Shown: piece after piece, positions 1 to 8,793 of the stretch
Position numbering within the stretch: position 1 is the first letter of the stretch
Layout of the letters: every line of letters begins with the position of its first letter
Assembly: GCF_000739815.1 (NCBI RefSeq)
Contig: NZ_BBJJ01000019.1
Span: 81,914 to 145,913 of the forward strand
Direction: 5' to 3'
Length of the DNA: 64,000 bases
Source: Paraburkholderia mimosarum LMG 23256 = NBRC 106338
Lineage (GTDB): Bacteria; Pseudomonadota; Gammaproteobacteria; Burkholderiales; Burkholderiaceae
Position numbers and translations under genes: made by a program
The notes under the pieces: model-generated
What the model saw: only the letters and a program-made list of their open reading frames with translations
Database searches by the model: none
Told to the model about the DNA's origin: nothing

Positions 1-691
1 TCGACCAGAATTGCCGCCACGGCGAAGCACGGTCCACTTCGGCCGCTTCGTAGATGTAGTCCGGAATCGAACGCAATCCCGCGAGACAGATCAGCATCAC
101 GTACGGCGTCCACATCCACGTATCGACCATCACGATGGTCCACGGCGCGAGAGGCACGTCGCCGATCATCTGAAACGAGTTCGGCGCAATGCCCGTGAAA
201 AAGCTCACGATGTGGTTGAAAAGTCCTGTTTGCGGCTGAAGCAGGAAGGTCCAGAAGTTGCCGACCACAGCGGGCGAAAGCATCATCGGCAGCAGAATCA
301 GCGTGGTCCAGAAGCTATGGCCGCGGAACTGCCGGTTGATCAGCAGCGCGAGCCCGAAACCGAGCAGCACTTCGAGCCCGACCGACCAGAATACGAAGCG
401 CGCCGTCACCTGCATGGCGTACCAGATGTCTTCGTCGGTGAGTATGTCTGTGTAATTGTCGATGCCGACATTGCGCGCGGGCACGCTCGGCATGTTCGAC
501 TTGAAGTTCGTGAACGACAGCCGCAATGCCCAGATCAACGGAAAGATGTTGATGGCGAGCAGCAGCACGATAGTCGGAAGAATGAACAGCCACGCGATCG
601 TCCGGTCCGACAGCCCGCGCAGGCGCGCGGCAGCGCGCGTCTGCGCTTGCGTCTGCAACCCTTCCGGAGGAAAAGGCTTGTTTGCCAACAT
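1..691 (-). CDS. Sugar ABC transporter permease (partial, MalF/UgpA type)
   Basis: Inner-membrane permease subunit of a carbohydrate ABC importer of the binding-protein-dependent family. The first 230 residues are present and the gene runs off the left edge. The start ATG (complement of 689-691) follows an AAGGAG box. A cytoplasmic N-terminus of about 30 residues is followed by a first membrane segment (IAWLFILPTIVLLLAINIF), a periplasmic loop with the family-typical phrase SFTNFKS, and further segments. The end visible here (YIYEAAEVDRASPWRQFW) is the EAA loop that contacts the ATPase. It lies 72 bp downstream of the binding-protein gene on the same strand, so the two are probably co-transcribed. 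The sugar cannot be told from the sequence. Confidence 0.9.
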   Translation of the reverse strand, partial: MLANKPFPPEGLQTQAQTRAAARLRGLSDRTIAWLFILPTIVLLLAINIFPLIWALRLSFTNFKSNMPSVPARNVGIDNYTDILTDEDIWYAMQVTARFVFWSVGLEVLLGFGLALLINRQFRGHSFWTTLILLPMMLSPAVVGNFWTFLLQPQTGLFNHIVSFFTGIAPNSFQMIGDVPLAPWTIVMVDTWMWTPYVMLICLAGLRSIPDYIYEAAEVDRASPWRQFWS

Positions 692-763
692 GCCTGACTC
701 CTTGTTGTCGCGGACCGGCAAGATTGATCGGCTTGCCGCTCCGCGCGTTCATGTGCGGGGACG

Positions 764-2095
764 CTAGTTCTTCCCTTCAGCCTTGAAGACCTTGTTCCAG
801 TCCTTGACGAGCAGATCGAGCGCTTCTTTCGAGGAGCCTTTATCGGCAACCACATAGTCGTGCACGCGCTTTTGCATGTCGAGCAGCAACTCGGCATACG
901 CAGGCTCGGCCCAGAAGTCTTTGACGATCGCCATCGACTTCAGGAATGCAGGCGCAAATGGCGCGCTCTTCGGAAAGTCCGGCGCATCGACCACTGACTT
1001 CGCCGCCGAGTAGCCGCCGAGTTGCCACCACTTCTTCTGCACATCGGGCTGCGCAAACCACTTGATGTATTCGAGCGCGTCAGCCTTGTGGTCCGAGTAC
1101 GACACGACGGAAATGCCTTGCCCGCCGAGCTGGGTGAACTGTTTCGTTTCCTTTGGATTGACGAAGAAGCCAATCTTGTCGCCGCCGACATTCGGGTCCT
1201 TGTACAGTCCGGGGAAGAAGGCAAACCAGTTCATCTGCATCGCGACCTGGCCAGACTTGAACGCATCGAGTCCTTCCTGCATGTAGGCGTTCGTCATGCC
1301 GGGCGCCGTGCAACACTTGTAAAGCGCCTTGTAGAATTCGAGCCCCTTGATGGCGCCTGGCGAATTCACAAAGCCGTCCAGGCGATACGGCTTCTTCGGG
1401 TCCTCGTATTCAAAGCCGAAGTTATAGAGCATGTTGGTCACGCCCATCGTGATCCCTTCCGAACCGCGCTCCGTGAAGATATACACGCCATACACGGTTT
1501 TTCCGTCGATCTTTCGGCCCTGGAAGAACTCGGCTGTCTGCTTGAGCTCGTCCATCGTAGTGGGCGGTTCGAGTTCGCGCTTGTACTTCTGTTTGAACTC
1601 CGCGCGCAGTTCGGGCCTTGCAAACCAGTCCTTGCGATACGTCCAGCCGACGGCGTCCGCCATTGCGGGCAGCGCCCAATAATTCGGCGTGTTCTTTGGC
1701 CATTCCGAGTAGCCGACGACGGTCGCCGGCACGAAATCGTTCATCGATATCTTGTTCTTGTCGAAGAAGTCATTGAGCTTCACGTAGTGCCCATTGACCG
1801 CGGCACCACCAATCCACTGACTGTCTCCGATGATGAGGTCGCAAAGTTTCCCGTGCGAATTGAGTTCATTGATAAAGCGGTCTGCGTAGCTCGTCCACGG
1901 CACGAACTCGAATTTCATCGCAATGCCGGTTTTCGCCGTAAAGTCTTTCGACAATTCGACGAGCGCATTGGCGGGGTCCCAAGCAGCCCAACATAACGTC
2001 AACTGCTTGCCCTGCGCGTGCGCCGCCGATCCGAAGCTCAGCCCCAGCGACGCCAGCAGCGCCGCGATTACCCTTGCTGTCGTAAGACGTACCAT
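764..2095 (-). CDS. Sugar ABC transporter substrate-binding protein
   Basis: Periplasmic solute-binding protein (SBP_bac_1 family, about 443 residues) that delivers a sugar or polyol to the neighbouring permease. The start chosen is the ATG at 2095, preceded by AAGGAG; it begins a classic signal peptide (MVRLTTARVIAALLASLGLSF, then cleavage after AHA). A longer in-frame start at 2149 adds only a non-signal-like leader. The mature part opens with LTLCWAAWDPANALVELSKDF, typical of family 1 extracellular binding proteins. It sits between the LacI-type regulator upstream and the permease downstream, the usual order of a sugar uptake operon. The substrate is not predictable; homologues with this opening are often annotated for polyols or unspecified sugars. 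Confidence 0.9.
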   Translation of the reverse strand: MVRLTTARVIAALLASLGLSFGSAAHAQGKQLTLCWAAWDPANALVELSKDFTAKTGIAMKFEFVPWTSYADRFINELNSHGKLCDLIIGDSQWIGGAAVNGHYVKLNDFFDKNKISMNDFVPATVVGYSEWPKNTPNYWALPAMADAVGWTYRKDWFARPELRAEFKQKYKRELEPPTTMDELKQTAEFFQGRKIDGKTVYGVYIFTERGSEGITMGVTNMLYNFGFEYEDPKKPYRLDGFVNSPGAIKGLEFYKALYKCCTAPGMTNAYMQEGLDAFKSGQVAMQMNWFAFFPGLYKDPNVGGDKIGFFVNPKETKQFTQLGGQGISVVSYSDHKADALEYIKWFAQPDVQKKWWQLGGYSAAKSVVDAPDFPKSAPFAPAFLKSMAIVKDFWAEPAYAELLLDMQKRVHDYVVADKGSSKEALDLLVKDWNKVFKAEGKN

Positions 2096-2210
2096 GTCTC
2101 TTCTCCTTGTCTCCGTCGGGTCTCGAACCTGATGACAGACAGCGCCCATGCGCCGGACGCTGTATTTAGCGCTCTGGCAGACTCAGCGAGCTGTCCGCGT
2201 GTCGCGAGCT

Positions 2211-3230
2211 TCAGGCATGCGCATTCTCACGAAGATAAATACGGGTTTCGGGCGTCGGAATGGCGAGCACGCCGCGCACGTCGTTCAGTAAATTGATAGC
2301 GGCGAGCCCCGCGCAGTGGACGATGCCGCGCACGTCCTGATCGAGGATGACGTCGATCGCCCGCTCCGACAGTTGCGCCCGCGTGTCGGCCGTGCACTCG
2401 TGGCCGATCAGCACGACGCGCGTCTTGTCGCCCGATTCCTGCAACGTCGAGGCGATGCCGGAAATGCCACCACCCGTCACATACACGCCGACCAGATCGG
2501 GGTGCCCCGCCATCAGCCCTTGCACAGCGAGACCGGCGCTGTCGTCGTCCTCGGCGAAGTCGGGCTCGGTCAGCCAGCGCAGGTTGCGAAAGTCTTCCTC
2601 GAGAACCTGGGAGAAGCCCGTACGACGCTCGAGCTGATCGTGCAAACGCGACGACGCCGACAGCACCGCGACCGTGCCGATGCGCGCGCCCACGAAGCGT
2701 CCCATCAGCAGACCCGCGGTTCTTCCTGCCATCCGGTTATCGACGCCGACATACGCAGCCCGCGCACTCGACGGTAAATCGGAAAAGACCGTCACGACGG
2801 GCACATTCGCATCGGTCACGTCCTGGATCATTCGCTCGACCCAGGGGTAGTCGAGCGGCACGAGCACGAGCGCGTCATAGTCGATCAATTGCTGTGCGAG
2901 CGATGTTGCGTCGCGCTGGCTGGAGAGGTCGCAACGATAGAACGACGGGACGAGACGATGCTCCCGAAAGAAGCTGGCGGACAGCGCAATATCGCGCTCG
3001 ACCTGATCGAGAAAGCGGGAGTTGATTTGCGGTAAGACGAAAGCGACCCGGAATGACGTGGTTTTCGCCGGCCGGCCGCGGCTTGCGCGTTCGTCACGCA
3101 ACGCGGCCAGCGCGAGATGGACGCGGTCGGCTGTCTCCGGACGAACCCCCTGATCGTCGCGCAGCACACGATCGACCGTGGCCACGCTCACGCCAGCTCG
3201 ACGCGCAATCATCATACGTGTAGCCGGCAT
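2211..3230 (-). CDS. LacI-family transcriptional regulator
   Basis: DNA-binding repressor/activator of 339 residues. Residues 4-50 hold the LacI helix-turn-helix (ARRAGVSVATVDRVLRDDQGVRPETADRV), followed by the hinge and a periplasmic-binding-protein-like sensor domain (FRVAFVLPQINSRFLDQVERDI, then LVLVPLDYPW and VVTVFSDLPSSARAAYVGVDN). The variant VATVDRVL and the sugar-binding-like fold resemble regulators of sugar-alcohol and ribose operons. It is the first gene before the binding protein and permease, 115 bp upstream on the same strand. It therefore probably controls this importer and itself through inverted repeats just upstream. The start ATG has a GGAGGAGACTC ribosome-binding stretch. 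Confidence 0.9.
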   Translation of the reverse strand: MPATRMMIARRAGVSVATVDRVLRDDQGVRPETADRVHLALAALRDERASRGRPAKTTSFRVAFVLPQINSRFLDQVERDIALSASFFREHRLVPSFYRCDLSSQRDATSLAQQLIDYDALVLVPLDYPWVERMIQDVTDANVPVVTVFSDLPSSARAAYVGVDNRMAGRTAGLLMGRFVGARIGTVAVLSASSRLHDQLERRTGFSQVLEEDFRNLRWLTEPDFAEDDDSAGLAVQGLMAGHPDLVGVYVTGGGISGIASTLQESGDKTRVVLIGHECTADTRAQLSERAIDVILDQDVRGIVHCAGLAAINLLNDVRGVLAIPTPETRIYLRENAHA

Positions 3231-3283
3231 GAGTCTCCTCCGGTGCCAGGCGAAGAATCGTTTTGTTAACCCAAGATAGTTTT

Positions 3284-3327
3284 TTGCACGCGAAATGCAA
3301 GCTTTTTTGACGCGTTAAATGCGTCAA
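3284..3327. promoter_or_regulatory. Candidate LacI-type operators upstream of the regulator gene
   Basis: Two inverted repeats lie 50-100 bp before the regulator start. At 3307-3327 TTGACGC is followed by a 7-bp AT-rich centre and then GCGTCAA. At 3284-3300 TTGCA is followed by 7 bp and TGCAA. Both are AT-centred dyads of the size LacI-family proteins bind, and their centres are 25 bp apart. The rest of 3231-3611 has no convincing gene; it also carries the 3' flank of the next operon. Confidence 0.5.
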
Positions 3328-3611
3328 TTTTGAAGACGAAATCGCCGCAAAGCACTTTATGGAAGCGATCAAGTTCGCGCGGCAGCGGGGCCGACCAGCC
3401 GCACCCCGGGAACCGGCGCGAGAACCTGCGTGGCATAGCCGAGGGGCGCGGCTCACCGCTCACGCCACGTTCGAAGATCCCACCTGTTCCCTGGAAGCGG
3501 CGGCGCGACACCGTATCGAATTGCGGGCGCTGCTATTCAGGCCTGCGCGAGAGGCATGGATGACATGCTCCCGCTGAACCCCGAAAGCATGCCTCGCATC
3601 ACAAGTTTTGC

Positions 3612-4424
3612 CTAAGCTTTAGCTTGCGAAGCTTGAACGTGAGTTTCCAGCCCCTCGAGCAAGATCCTGCGCCATGCCGAGCGGGCCGTGTCCTCACGCT
3701 GGCGCGGACGCGCGCCGCCGACTTCGATAATGCGGCTGGCAGGTCTTGCCCGCGCTCCGCCGGCAGGCTCCAGCAACACGATCCGGTCGGCCAGATGCAG
3801 CGCCTCGTCGATATCGTGCGTGACGACGAGCGCGGCCGTTCGATGGGCGTCCACGATGGCGAGCAGCAAGTCCTGAAGGCGCATGCGCGTCATCGCGTCG
3901 ACGGCGCTGAACGGCTCGTCGAGCAACAGCAGTTGCGGCTGCGTGAACAACCCGCGCGCAATCGCCACGCGCTGAGCCATGCCGCCCGACAGATGCTTGG
4001 GCCATAGCGCGCCGTCTTCTGCACGCAACCCGACCTCATCGAGCAGAGACCTCGCGCGTGCTAGCGCGTCGCCGCGTGCGCGTTGCGGAAAGCACACGTT
4101 CTCTGCCACCCGCAGCCATGGCAACAGGCGCGGCTCCTGAAAGATCACCCCTGCCAGCGGTGACGGCCCGCGCTGCACTTCGCCGTTGTAGGCAACCGTG
4201 CCCGCGTAATCGCGATCCAGCCCCGCTGCAATGCGCAGCAGTGTGCTTTTCCCGCAGCCGCTCGGGCCGAGCAGCGCCACGATCTCTCCGGGCGCGAGCG
4301 TGAGCCGCAGGCTGTCGAGAATCGGCCGGACGCCGTAGCGCTTGTAGCGGATGTCGATATCGACGAGGGGCGGGCGCGGAGGTTGCGGATCGCGCGCCGC
4401 GCTGATCGACGAAGCCGCGATCAT
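3612..4424 (-). CDS. ABC transporter ATP-binding protein, nitrate/sulfonate/taurine type (SsuB-like)
   Basis: Cytoplasmic ATPase (270 residues) energising uptake of an aliphatic sulfonate, taurine or similar anion. Walker A is GPSGCGKST, the Q-loop region reads GVIFQEPRLLPWLRVAENV, the ABC signature is LSGGMAQRVAIARGL, Walker B is LLLLDEPFSAVD, and the H-loop is VVTHDIDEAL, all in the expected order. The open frame runs much further upstream, but the start at 4424 is fixed by the ATGA overlap with the upstream permease stop. It is the last gene of a three-gene importer operon (binding protein, permease, ATPase). FQEPRLLPWL is characteristic of the SsuB/TauB/NrtD group; the real ligand is inferred only to class level. 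Confidence 0.92.
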   Translation of the reverse strand: MIAASSISAARDPQPPRPPLVDIDIRYKRYGVRPILDSLRLTLAPGEIVALLGPSGCGKSTLLRIAAGLDRDYAGTVAYNGEVQRGPSPLAGVIFQEPRLLPWLRVAENVCFPQRARGDALARARSLLDEVGLRAEDGALWPKHLSGGMAQRVAIARGLFTQPQLLLLDEPFSAVDAMTRMRLQDLLLAIVDAHRTAALVVTHDIDEALHLADRIVLLEPAGGARARPASRIIEVGGARPRQREDTARSAWRRILLEGLETHVQASQAKA

Positions 4425-5332
4425 GTGCGCGCCCCCTCGACACTCGTATCGCGCCAGGCCAGCACGTGCGCCTCGAGTGCCTTCATTGCGCTGTCCGTCA
4501 ACTTGCCGAGCAATCCGAGCAGGATGATGGCGCCAAAGACGATATCGGGTCGGCCCGTCTCGCGGCCATCGCTCAGGAGATAGCCAAGGCCACGCGTGGC
4601 GGCGATCAGCTCGGCCGCGACGACGAACATCCACGAGACTGCCAGCCCCGTGCGCAGCCCCGTGAAAACATGCGGCAACGCAGCGGGCAACAGGATCCGC
4701 ACGAATAACCGCCACGAAGACAATCGATAGACCGCGCCTAGCTCCACGAGCTTCCGGTCGACGTTTCGGACTCCAGAGAGTACGCTCAAATGCACGGGAA
4801 AGAATGCGCCAATCGCGACGAGCGTGATTTTTGGCGCTTCGTCGATCCCCATCCACAGCAGCAACACGGGCACCCACGCGAGCGAAGGAATTGCGCGCAG
4901 CGCCTGAAAACTCGGATCGAGCAGTGCGTCGAGCCGGCGGCTCAAGCCCATCCCCGCGCCGACGACCACCGCGAGCAGCGCGCCGCAGGCGAACCCGGCC
5001 GCCACGCGCGCCGTGCTCTGGACGATGTGCTTGAGCAAGGTTTCGCCGCCGAGCTGCCAGAGCGCCTGCGCAATTTCCGAAGGCGCGGGCACGAGATTGT
5101 CCGGCAAGACCCGGGCACGCACGAGAACTTCCACGACGCACAGGAATACGACCGGCAGCAGCGCGCCCGCCATGCGCCAGGCGCGCGGCGCGCGCTCTGC
5201 CTGGGCGCCCGCTTCCTGCGCCGGCACATTGGTGCGTGGTGTGTCGCCTTGCGCGAAAGCCCCTGTCCTTCGCCTTGCCCCGATCGCGTCGGATTCCGCC
5301 AGCGAGCGCGCGGCCGCTTCTTCGACTGCCAT
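4421..5332 (-). CDS. ABC transporter permease, nitrate/sulfonate/taurine type (SsuC-like)
   Basis: Inner-membrane permease (303 residues) of the same importer. An N-terminal cytoplasmic stretch of about 60 residues precedes a first membrane segment (AGALLPVVFLCVVEVLV). The phrase ALRAIPSLAWVPVLLLWMGIDEAPKI is the hallmark EAA-loop region of the SsuC/TauC family, and WMFVVAAELIAATRGLGYLL follows near the C-terminus. The start ATG at 5332 lies 14 bp after the binding-protein stop; longer in-frame starts would overlap that gene deeply and are rejected. The stop overlaps the ATPase start by four bases, indicating translational coupling. The N-terminus, rich in Ala, Glu and Arg, is longer than usual and may be partly mis-called. 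Confidence 0.9.
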   Translation of the reverse strand: MAVEEAAARSLAESDAIGARRRTGAFAQGDTPRTNVPAQEAGAQAERAPRAWRMAGALLPVVFLCVVEVLVRARVLPDNLVPAPSEIAQALWQLGGETLLKHIVQSTARVAAGFACGALLAVVVGAGMGLSRRLDALLDPSFQALRAIPSLAWVPVLLLWMGIDEAPKITLVAIGAFFPVHLSVLSGVRNVDRKLVELGAVYRLSSWRLFVRILLPAALPHVFTGLRTGLAVSWMFVVAAELIAATRGLGYLLSDGRETGRPDIVFGAIILLGLLGKLTDSAMKALEAHVLAWRDTSVEGART

Positions 5333-5346
5333 GTCAGCCCGCGTGG

Positions 5347-6381
5347 TTACTGACGTTGAGCCGACGCGAGCGCCGGCTGCGACGCCTGCGCATCGATCAG
5401 CGATTCGATCACCTGGTTCAGATCGGTGCCCGGCTTGACCAGTTGCTCCTGAACCAGGATAGGCGCGGCAGCTTCCAGCGCCTTGATCTGTTCCGCGCCC
5501 GGTCGAGGGTGACTGAAGTCGTTGCGGCTCAGTTGCAGCCTGGCAACGGCGAGCGACACCTTCGAGTCTTCGGAGACGATTTGCGCCGCCTCTTCGGGGT
5601 GCGCGCCGATCCACTCTCTTGCATGCTCATACACCTTGAGCACGCGCGTTACGGTGTCCGGGTACTGCTTCAGGAACGCGTCGCGCACGTTCAGGAAACC
5701 CCATGTGTTGAAATTGACGTTGCGGTACAGCAGCCGCGCGCCGTTGTCGACTTCCGCGGCAGCCATGTGGGGATCGAGCCCGGCCCACGCATCGACCTGA
5801 CCGTTGACCAGTGCGGTGCGGCCATCCGGATGCTGGAGATTGACGATCTCGACGTCATCCTTCGTCAGGCCCACCGTATGCAGCGCACGCAGCGTGAAGA
5901 GGTAGGGATCGGTGCCCTTCGTGGCGGCAATCTTCTTGCCCTTCAGGTCGGCGAGCGACTTCAGCGGCGAATCCTTGCGCACCACCAGCGCCGTCCACTC
6001 CGGGCGCGAAAAGATATACACGGTCTTGATCGGATTGCCGTTCGCCTTGCCGAGCACGGCCGCGAGGCCGGCGGTCGAGCCGATATCGATCGCGCCGCTA
6101 TTCAGATACTCCAGTGCGCGATTGCTGCCGAGGCTCAACACCCAGCGCACCTGCGTGTGATCCGGCGCGAACTCCTGCTCGAGCCAGCCATTGCGTTTGA
6201 TCACCAGGCTTTCCGGCGAGTAGTACGCGTAGTCGATCTTGAGTTCCGCAGGCGCGGCGGCGGCGGCCCCTGTCGGCGCTGCAACCGCCGCGAGCAGCCA
6301 CAGTGCAGCCAGCTTGGGCCAGGCGCGCAGCGACTGGCCGATATGCCGCCGCAGCGGCGTCTTCGTCGATTGGTTCTGCAT
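5347..6381 (-). CDS. Aliphatic sulfonate/nitrate-type ABC substrate-binding protein (SsuA-like)
   Basis: Periplasmic binding protein (344 residues) of the NMT1/SsuA family. The ATG at 6381, with GAGGAAAGCAC upstream, gives a Sec signal peptide with a hydrophobic stretch LAALWLLAAVAAPTGAAAAAP. The mature protein starts LKIDYAYYSPESLVIKRNGWLEQEF and contains LGSNRALEYLNSGAIDIGSTAGLAAVLGKANG, the typical helix-loop that frames the anion site in sulfonate-binding proteins. It is first in the operon, so its promoter should lie in 6382-6546. The order A-C-B and tight spacing match sulfonate uptake operons, but no monooxygenase (ssuD/tauD) is adjacent, so the exact ligand stays open. Confidence 0.9.
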   Translation of the reverse strand: MQNQSTKTPLRRHIGQSLRAWPKLAALWLLAAVAAPTGAAAAAPAELKIDYAYYSPESLVIKRNGWLEQEFAPDHTQVRWVLSLGSNRALEYLNSGAIDIGSTAGLAAVLGKANGNPIKTVYIFSRPEWTALVVRKDSPLKSLADLKGKKIAATKGTDPYLFTLRALHTVGLTKDDVEIVNLQHPDGRTALVNGQVDAWAGLDPHMAAAEVDNGARLLYRNVNFNTWGFLNVRDAFLKQYPDTVTRVLKVYEHAREWIGAHPEEAAQIVSEDSKVSLAVARLQLSRNDFSHPRPGAEQIKALEAAAPILVQEQLVKPGTDLNQVIESLIDAQASQPALASAQRQ

Positions 6382-6546
6382 GTGCTTTCCTCTTTTTTTG
6401 GCTTGTAGCGTGAGGAGCCGCGTGCGCCACGCGGCATACCCGTCGAGCCTGCCAGCATAGAAAGCCCTGCCGCAAAGCGGAACCAAGAATCAGTCAGATC
6501 GAAAGATGCGCAAAGAATATCCTCGCGCGAAGACACGGCCGCCGCG

Positions 6547-6765
6547 TCAACACGCAGCCGGTTTGCCGCGCTGGTCGATCCATAGCCGAGCCCAGCGGGA
6601 GGCATACGCAATGGCGTGATCGGCCTCGAAAAAATAATCGATCGCTTCGAAAGAAAACGACGATCCAGTCGCCGACGACCCGTTCCCGATCGTCAGGTTC
6701 GCCGCATACAGTCCGCTCGGTAACGCATGGGCGGACGGTTCGACGTTGTATCCCTTGTATCGCAT
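6547..6765 (-). CDS. Small conserved-type hypothetical protein
   Basis: A 72-residue protein of unknown function starting MRYKGYNVEPSAHALPSGLY. The layout (a short beta opening, GLYAANLTI, then an alternating charged helix ending in WARLWIDQRG) looks like the short Burkholderia orphan proteins that begin with a YKGY/VEPS motif; I cannot assign a role. Alternative in-frame starts at 6777 and 6825 exist and none has a strong ribosome-binding site. Codon use is GC3-rich but less extreme than that of its neighbours. It stands alone between two transporter genes. Confidence 0.55.
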   Translation of the reverse strand: MRYKGYNVEPSAHALPSGLYAANLTIGNGSSATGSSFSFEAIDYFFEADHAIAYASRWARLWIDQRGKPAAC

Positions 6766-7129
6766 GAAGGTTCCCATAAAGACACTCGCGGACACGAGCG
6801 TCCGCAGCACTTCATCCTGGTGCAAGAAGCGCGCGGCGCCAAAGAATGCTTTGGCGTTAGCAAATCAGCATGAGCATCACTTCGTCATTACGATGCGCAT
6901 CGCCGCTGAGCGCGCGCTATCGTACGGCTATTTCGCTGCCAGATGTTTCCGCCAAAAAACTGACACGCAATACAGCTGTCGCCTGATGCTCCCCACCCCG
7001 ACCTCGTGACGGCGCGAACACCAATGCCAGAGAGGTCTCGATTCCAAATTAGCGATCCGAAATAATTCTGTGTCGCTTCGTTCCACGGCACCAAAGGACA
7101 AGGTCAGAGTTGGCGTCAACTCAGGGCGC
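6766..7129. other. Intergenic stretch, no gene seen
   Basis: About 360 bp with lower GC than its surroundings. Only short overlapping frames without ribosome-binding sites are present. A small stem (GAGTTG, loop GCGT, CAACTC, 7107-7122) lies just past the end of the symporter gene but has no T-tract, so a terminator role is doubtful. Confidence 0.5.
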
Positions 7130-8416
7130 TCAGCTGCGCCGCTTCCGATACAACACCAATGTCGCCACCAGCCCGCATGCAGCGGCGAACCCCATCCAGA
7201 AGCCGGGTGCTGCCTTGTCGCCGGTGGCCTCTATCAGGTACGTCGAGATCGCCGGCGTGAAGCCACCGAACAGGGCGGTGGCCAGGCTGTACGCAAGCGA
7301 GAAGCCCGCCACCCGCACTTCCACTGGCATCACCTCAGTGAGTGCCACCACCATCGCGCCGTTGTACATGCCGAAGAAGAATGAGAGCAACTGCAGCACC
7401 AGCAACATGCGCCCGAAGCTGGGCGCGGCCGCCAGCCAGGACAGCGCCGGCCAGGACGAGAACAGTGCCAGCACGGTGATCGTCAGCAGGATCGGGCGGC
7501 GGCCGATTCGGTCAGACAGCGCGCCGCCGATCGGCAGCCAGATGAAGTTGGAGATGCCGACGCACAACGTGACGATCAGTGCATCGGCAGTGCTTAGCTT
7601 GAGCACGGTCTTGCCAAACGTAGGCGTGTAGACCGTGATCAGGTAAAAGGTGGTCGTGGTCATTGCCACCAGCATCATGCCGGCGATCACGGTTCGCCAG
7701 TTGACCAACATCGACTGGAAGACCTCGCTGGTGGCCGGATGATGACGGCGCTGGCTGAATTCCGCGGTCTCCTGCAGCGAGCGGCGCAGCACAAACAGAA
7801 AGGGCACAATAATGCAGCCGATCAGGAAGGGGATGCGCCAGCCCCAGGCGCCCACCTGCTGCGCCGTCAGATAAGCGTTGAGTGCGTAGCCCAGCGCAGC
7901 GGCCACTACGATGGCCACCTGCTGGCTCGCCGACTGCCAGGCCGTATAGAAGCCCTTGTGTCCCGGCGTAGCCATCTCGGCGAGGTAGACCGATACGCCA
8001 CCCAGTTCGGCGCCGGCGGAAAAACCCTGCAACAGGCGGCCCATCAGGACCAGGAGCGGGGCCAGCAGGCCGATGGCGGCATAGCCGGGTACCAGCGCGA
8101 TCAGGATGGTGCCGCTGGCCATGATCGACAGCGTGACGATCAGGCCTTTGCGGCGCCCGACCCTATCTATATAGGCGCCCAGCATGATGGCGCCGAGCGG
8201 ACGCATCAGGAAACCGGCGCCGAACGCGGCGAAGGTCAGCATCAGCGAGGCGAACTCGCTGTTGGCCGGAAAAAAAGTGTGGGCGATGTAGGTGGCATAG
8301 AATCCGAACAGGAAGAAGTCGAACTGCTCAAGGAAATTTCCGCTGGTGACCCGCAGCACCATACCCAGCCTGGATGACCGCTGAGTTGGTGCTGTGCCTG
8401 TTAATTTTGCCTCCAT
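7130..8416 (-). CDS. MFS metabolite:H+ symporter, citrate/tricarballylate type
   Basis: Twelve-span inner-membrane carrier of 428 residues in the metabolite:H+ symporter (ProP/CitH/KgtP) branch of the major facilitator superfamily. The opening GNFLEQFDFFLFGFYATYIAHTFFP, the loop-2 signature LGAYIDRVGRRKGL and the repeat in loop 8 (GGALSDRIGRRPILL) are plain. The sequence most resembles citrate-proton and tricarballylate carriers (CitA/TcuC type), so a tricarboxylate is the best guess. The start has an AGGAGG box 6 bp upstream. No tcuA/tcuB or regulator lies next to it; the gene appears isolated. A 377-bp gap separates it from the divergently transcribed methyltransferase-like gene. Confidence 0.85.
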   Translation of the reverse strand: MEAKLTGTAPTQRSSRLGMVLRVTSGNFLEQFDFFLFGFYATYIAHTFFPANSEFASLMLTFAAFGAGFLMRPLGAIMLGAYIDRVGRRKGLIVTLSIMASGTILIALVPGYAAIGLLAPLLVLMGRLLQGFSAGAELGGVSVYLAEMATPGHKGFYTAWQSASQQVAIVVAAALGYALNAYLTAQQVGAWGWRIPFLIGCIIVPFLFVLRRSLQETAEFSQRRHHPATSEVFQSMLVNWRTVIAGMMLVAMTTTTFYLITVYTPTFGKTVLKLSTADALIVTLCVGISNFIWLPIGGALSDRIGRRPILLTITVLALFSSWPALSWLAAAPSFGRMLLVLQLLSFFFGMYNGAMVVALTEVMPVEVRVAGFSLAYSLATALFGGFTPAISTYLIEATGDKAAPGFWMGFAAACGLVATLVLYRKRRS

Positions 8417-8793
8417 TGCCGGCCTCCTTCAGGTTTGCCGTCCCGCTGAGGTCGCTAACTGTTTGAGCGCCGCGCGACTCCTGCTGCACAATTCAAATAT
8501 ATGCCCTGGCCGCCTCTCCCGCCAGGCAGACGCCGGCCAACAGGCTTTTTCAGCGTGCCCGATGCAAATCGACAATCTAATGGCGTTCTCGAATGGCCAC
8601 ATAGGGGCGGTGTCATTGCTCCCGATCCGCTTTCCAGGAAATTGAAGGGCCGCTCGGAGCTGCCACATAAACCACACCTAAACCTGGCCCTCGCCACTTG
8701 CCGCCGTCGCCCGTGTCGAGCCTTCCATGCTCTGCCAGCGAACCATCAAGGAAAGGCGTATCTTGTTTCATACTTTGAACTTGCGTATCTCCA
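8417..8793. other. Divergent intergenic region
   Basis: Contains the promoters of the symporter (minus) and the lipoprotein methyltransferase-like gene (plus). No convincing coding frame: several overlapping short frames exist on both strands, none with a ribosome-binding site or recognisable motif. Confidence 0.5.

Noticed and set aside
11..697. Plus-strand 228-codon frame at the left edge
   Set aside because: Arg/His-rich shadow of the minus-strand sugar permease, which has clear membrane segments and the EAA loop.
1022..1996. Plus-strand 324-codon frame
   Set aside because: Antisense of the sugar-binding protein; no motif, composition typical of a shadow frame in GC-rich DNA.
7107..7122. 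Stem-loop past the symporter stop as terminator
   Set aside because: Only 6 bp stem and no T-tract on the relevant strand; not strong enough to call.
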